Shown: piece after piece, positions 6,556 to 6,611 of the stretch
Layout of the letters: each line of letters begins with the position of its first letter
Position numbering within the stretch: the first letter of the stretch is position 1
Source: an uncultured Prevotellaceae bacterium
GTDB lineage: Bacteria; Bacteroidota; Bacteroidia; Bacteroidales; Bacteroidaceae
Reading direction: 5' to 3'
Length of the DNA: 6,611 bases
NCBI GenBank assembly: GCA_902803455.1
Contig: CADCQC010000314.1
Span: forward strand, 1 to 6,611
The notes under the pieces: generated by a model
Seen by the model: only the letters and a program-made list of their open reading frames with translations
Database searches by the model: none
Told to the model about the DNA's origin: nothing
Made by a program: the position numbers and the translations under genes

Positions 6556-6611
6556 ATGAATAATATTAGGTTTCTTTTTATAATTGCCGTCATAATATCC
6601 TGCAGTACCAA
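6556..6611 (+). CDS. Predicted lipoprotein, N-terminus only
   Basis: Eighteen codons are visible, reading MNNIRFLFIIAVIISCST. This is a compact lipoprotein signal peptide: a short polar start with one arginine, a hydrophobic core at residues 6-14, and a lipobox-like IISC with the lipidated cysteine at C16. Serine at +2 would not signal retention in the inner membrane by E. coli rules, but Bacteroidetes sort by a different signal a few residues after the cysteine, which is out of view. The mature protein lies beyond the window, so its function cannot be told. Polysaccharide-export (Wza-like) lipoproteins in this phylum often begin in a similar way, but so do many others. Confidence 0.6.
   Translation, partial: MNNIRFLFIIAVIISCST

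Overview
The window looks like ordinary chromosome from a Bacteroidales bacterium, most likely Prevotella or a close relative. Three things point there: the protein sequences (pyrB directly followed by a zinc-binding pyrI, and a 426-residue glyA product with the MAHPAGLIAAG motif), the lack of clear Shine-Dalgarno sites, and promoter-like TAnnTTTG boxes in place of sigma-70 -10 hexamers. This placement is by eye; no database search was run.

Layout, left to right. Positions 1-1931 (minus strand) hold most of a bifunctional class A penicillin-binding protein whose C-terminus lies beyond the left edge. A 124-bp divergent spacer follows. The plus strand then carries pyrB (2056-3003), pyrI (3015-3473) and glyA (3485-4765), each separated by 11 bp, which suggests one operon. 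After a 106-bp gap containing a possible gene remnant comes an unrecognised 188-residue acidic protein (4872-5438). A YycJ/WalJ-type metallo-beta-lactamase-fold hydrolase converges on it from the minus strand (5458-6258). The right end is about 300 bp of AT-rich non-coding DNA with repeats and promoter-like boxes. It leads into the first 18 codons of a predicted lipoprotein (6556 onward), cut by the window edge.

Function. PyrB and PyrI form aspartate transcarbamoylase, the committed and usually feedback-regulated step of pyrimidine synthesis. GlyA makes glycine and 5,10-methylene-tetrahydrofolate, which feed purine and thymidylate synthesis, so the cluster joins two branches of nucleotide supply. 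The PBP builds peptidoglycan. The MBL protein belongs to a family linked elsewhere to cell-wall and division or DNA-repair functions.

No mobile element, CRISPR array, RNA gene or clearly novel multi-gene system is visible. The points most worth a second look are the perfect 11-bp inverted repeat made of facing -7-like boxes before the lipoprotein gene, the near-leaderless promoter of the MBL gene, the possible sigma-factor remnant after glyA, and the Thr-Glu repeat protein.
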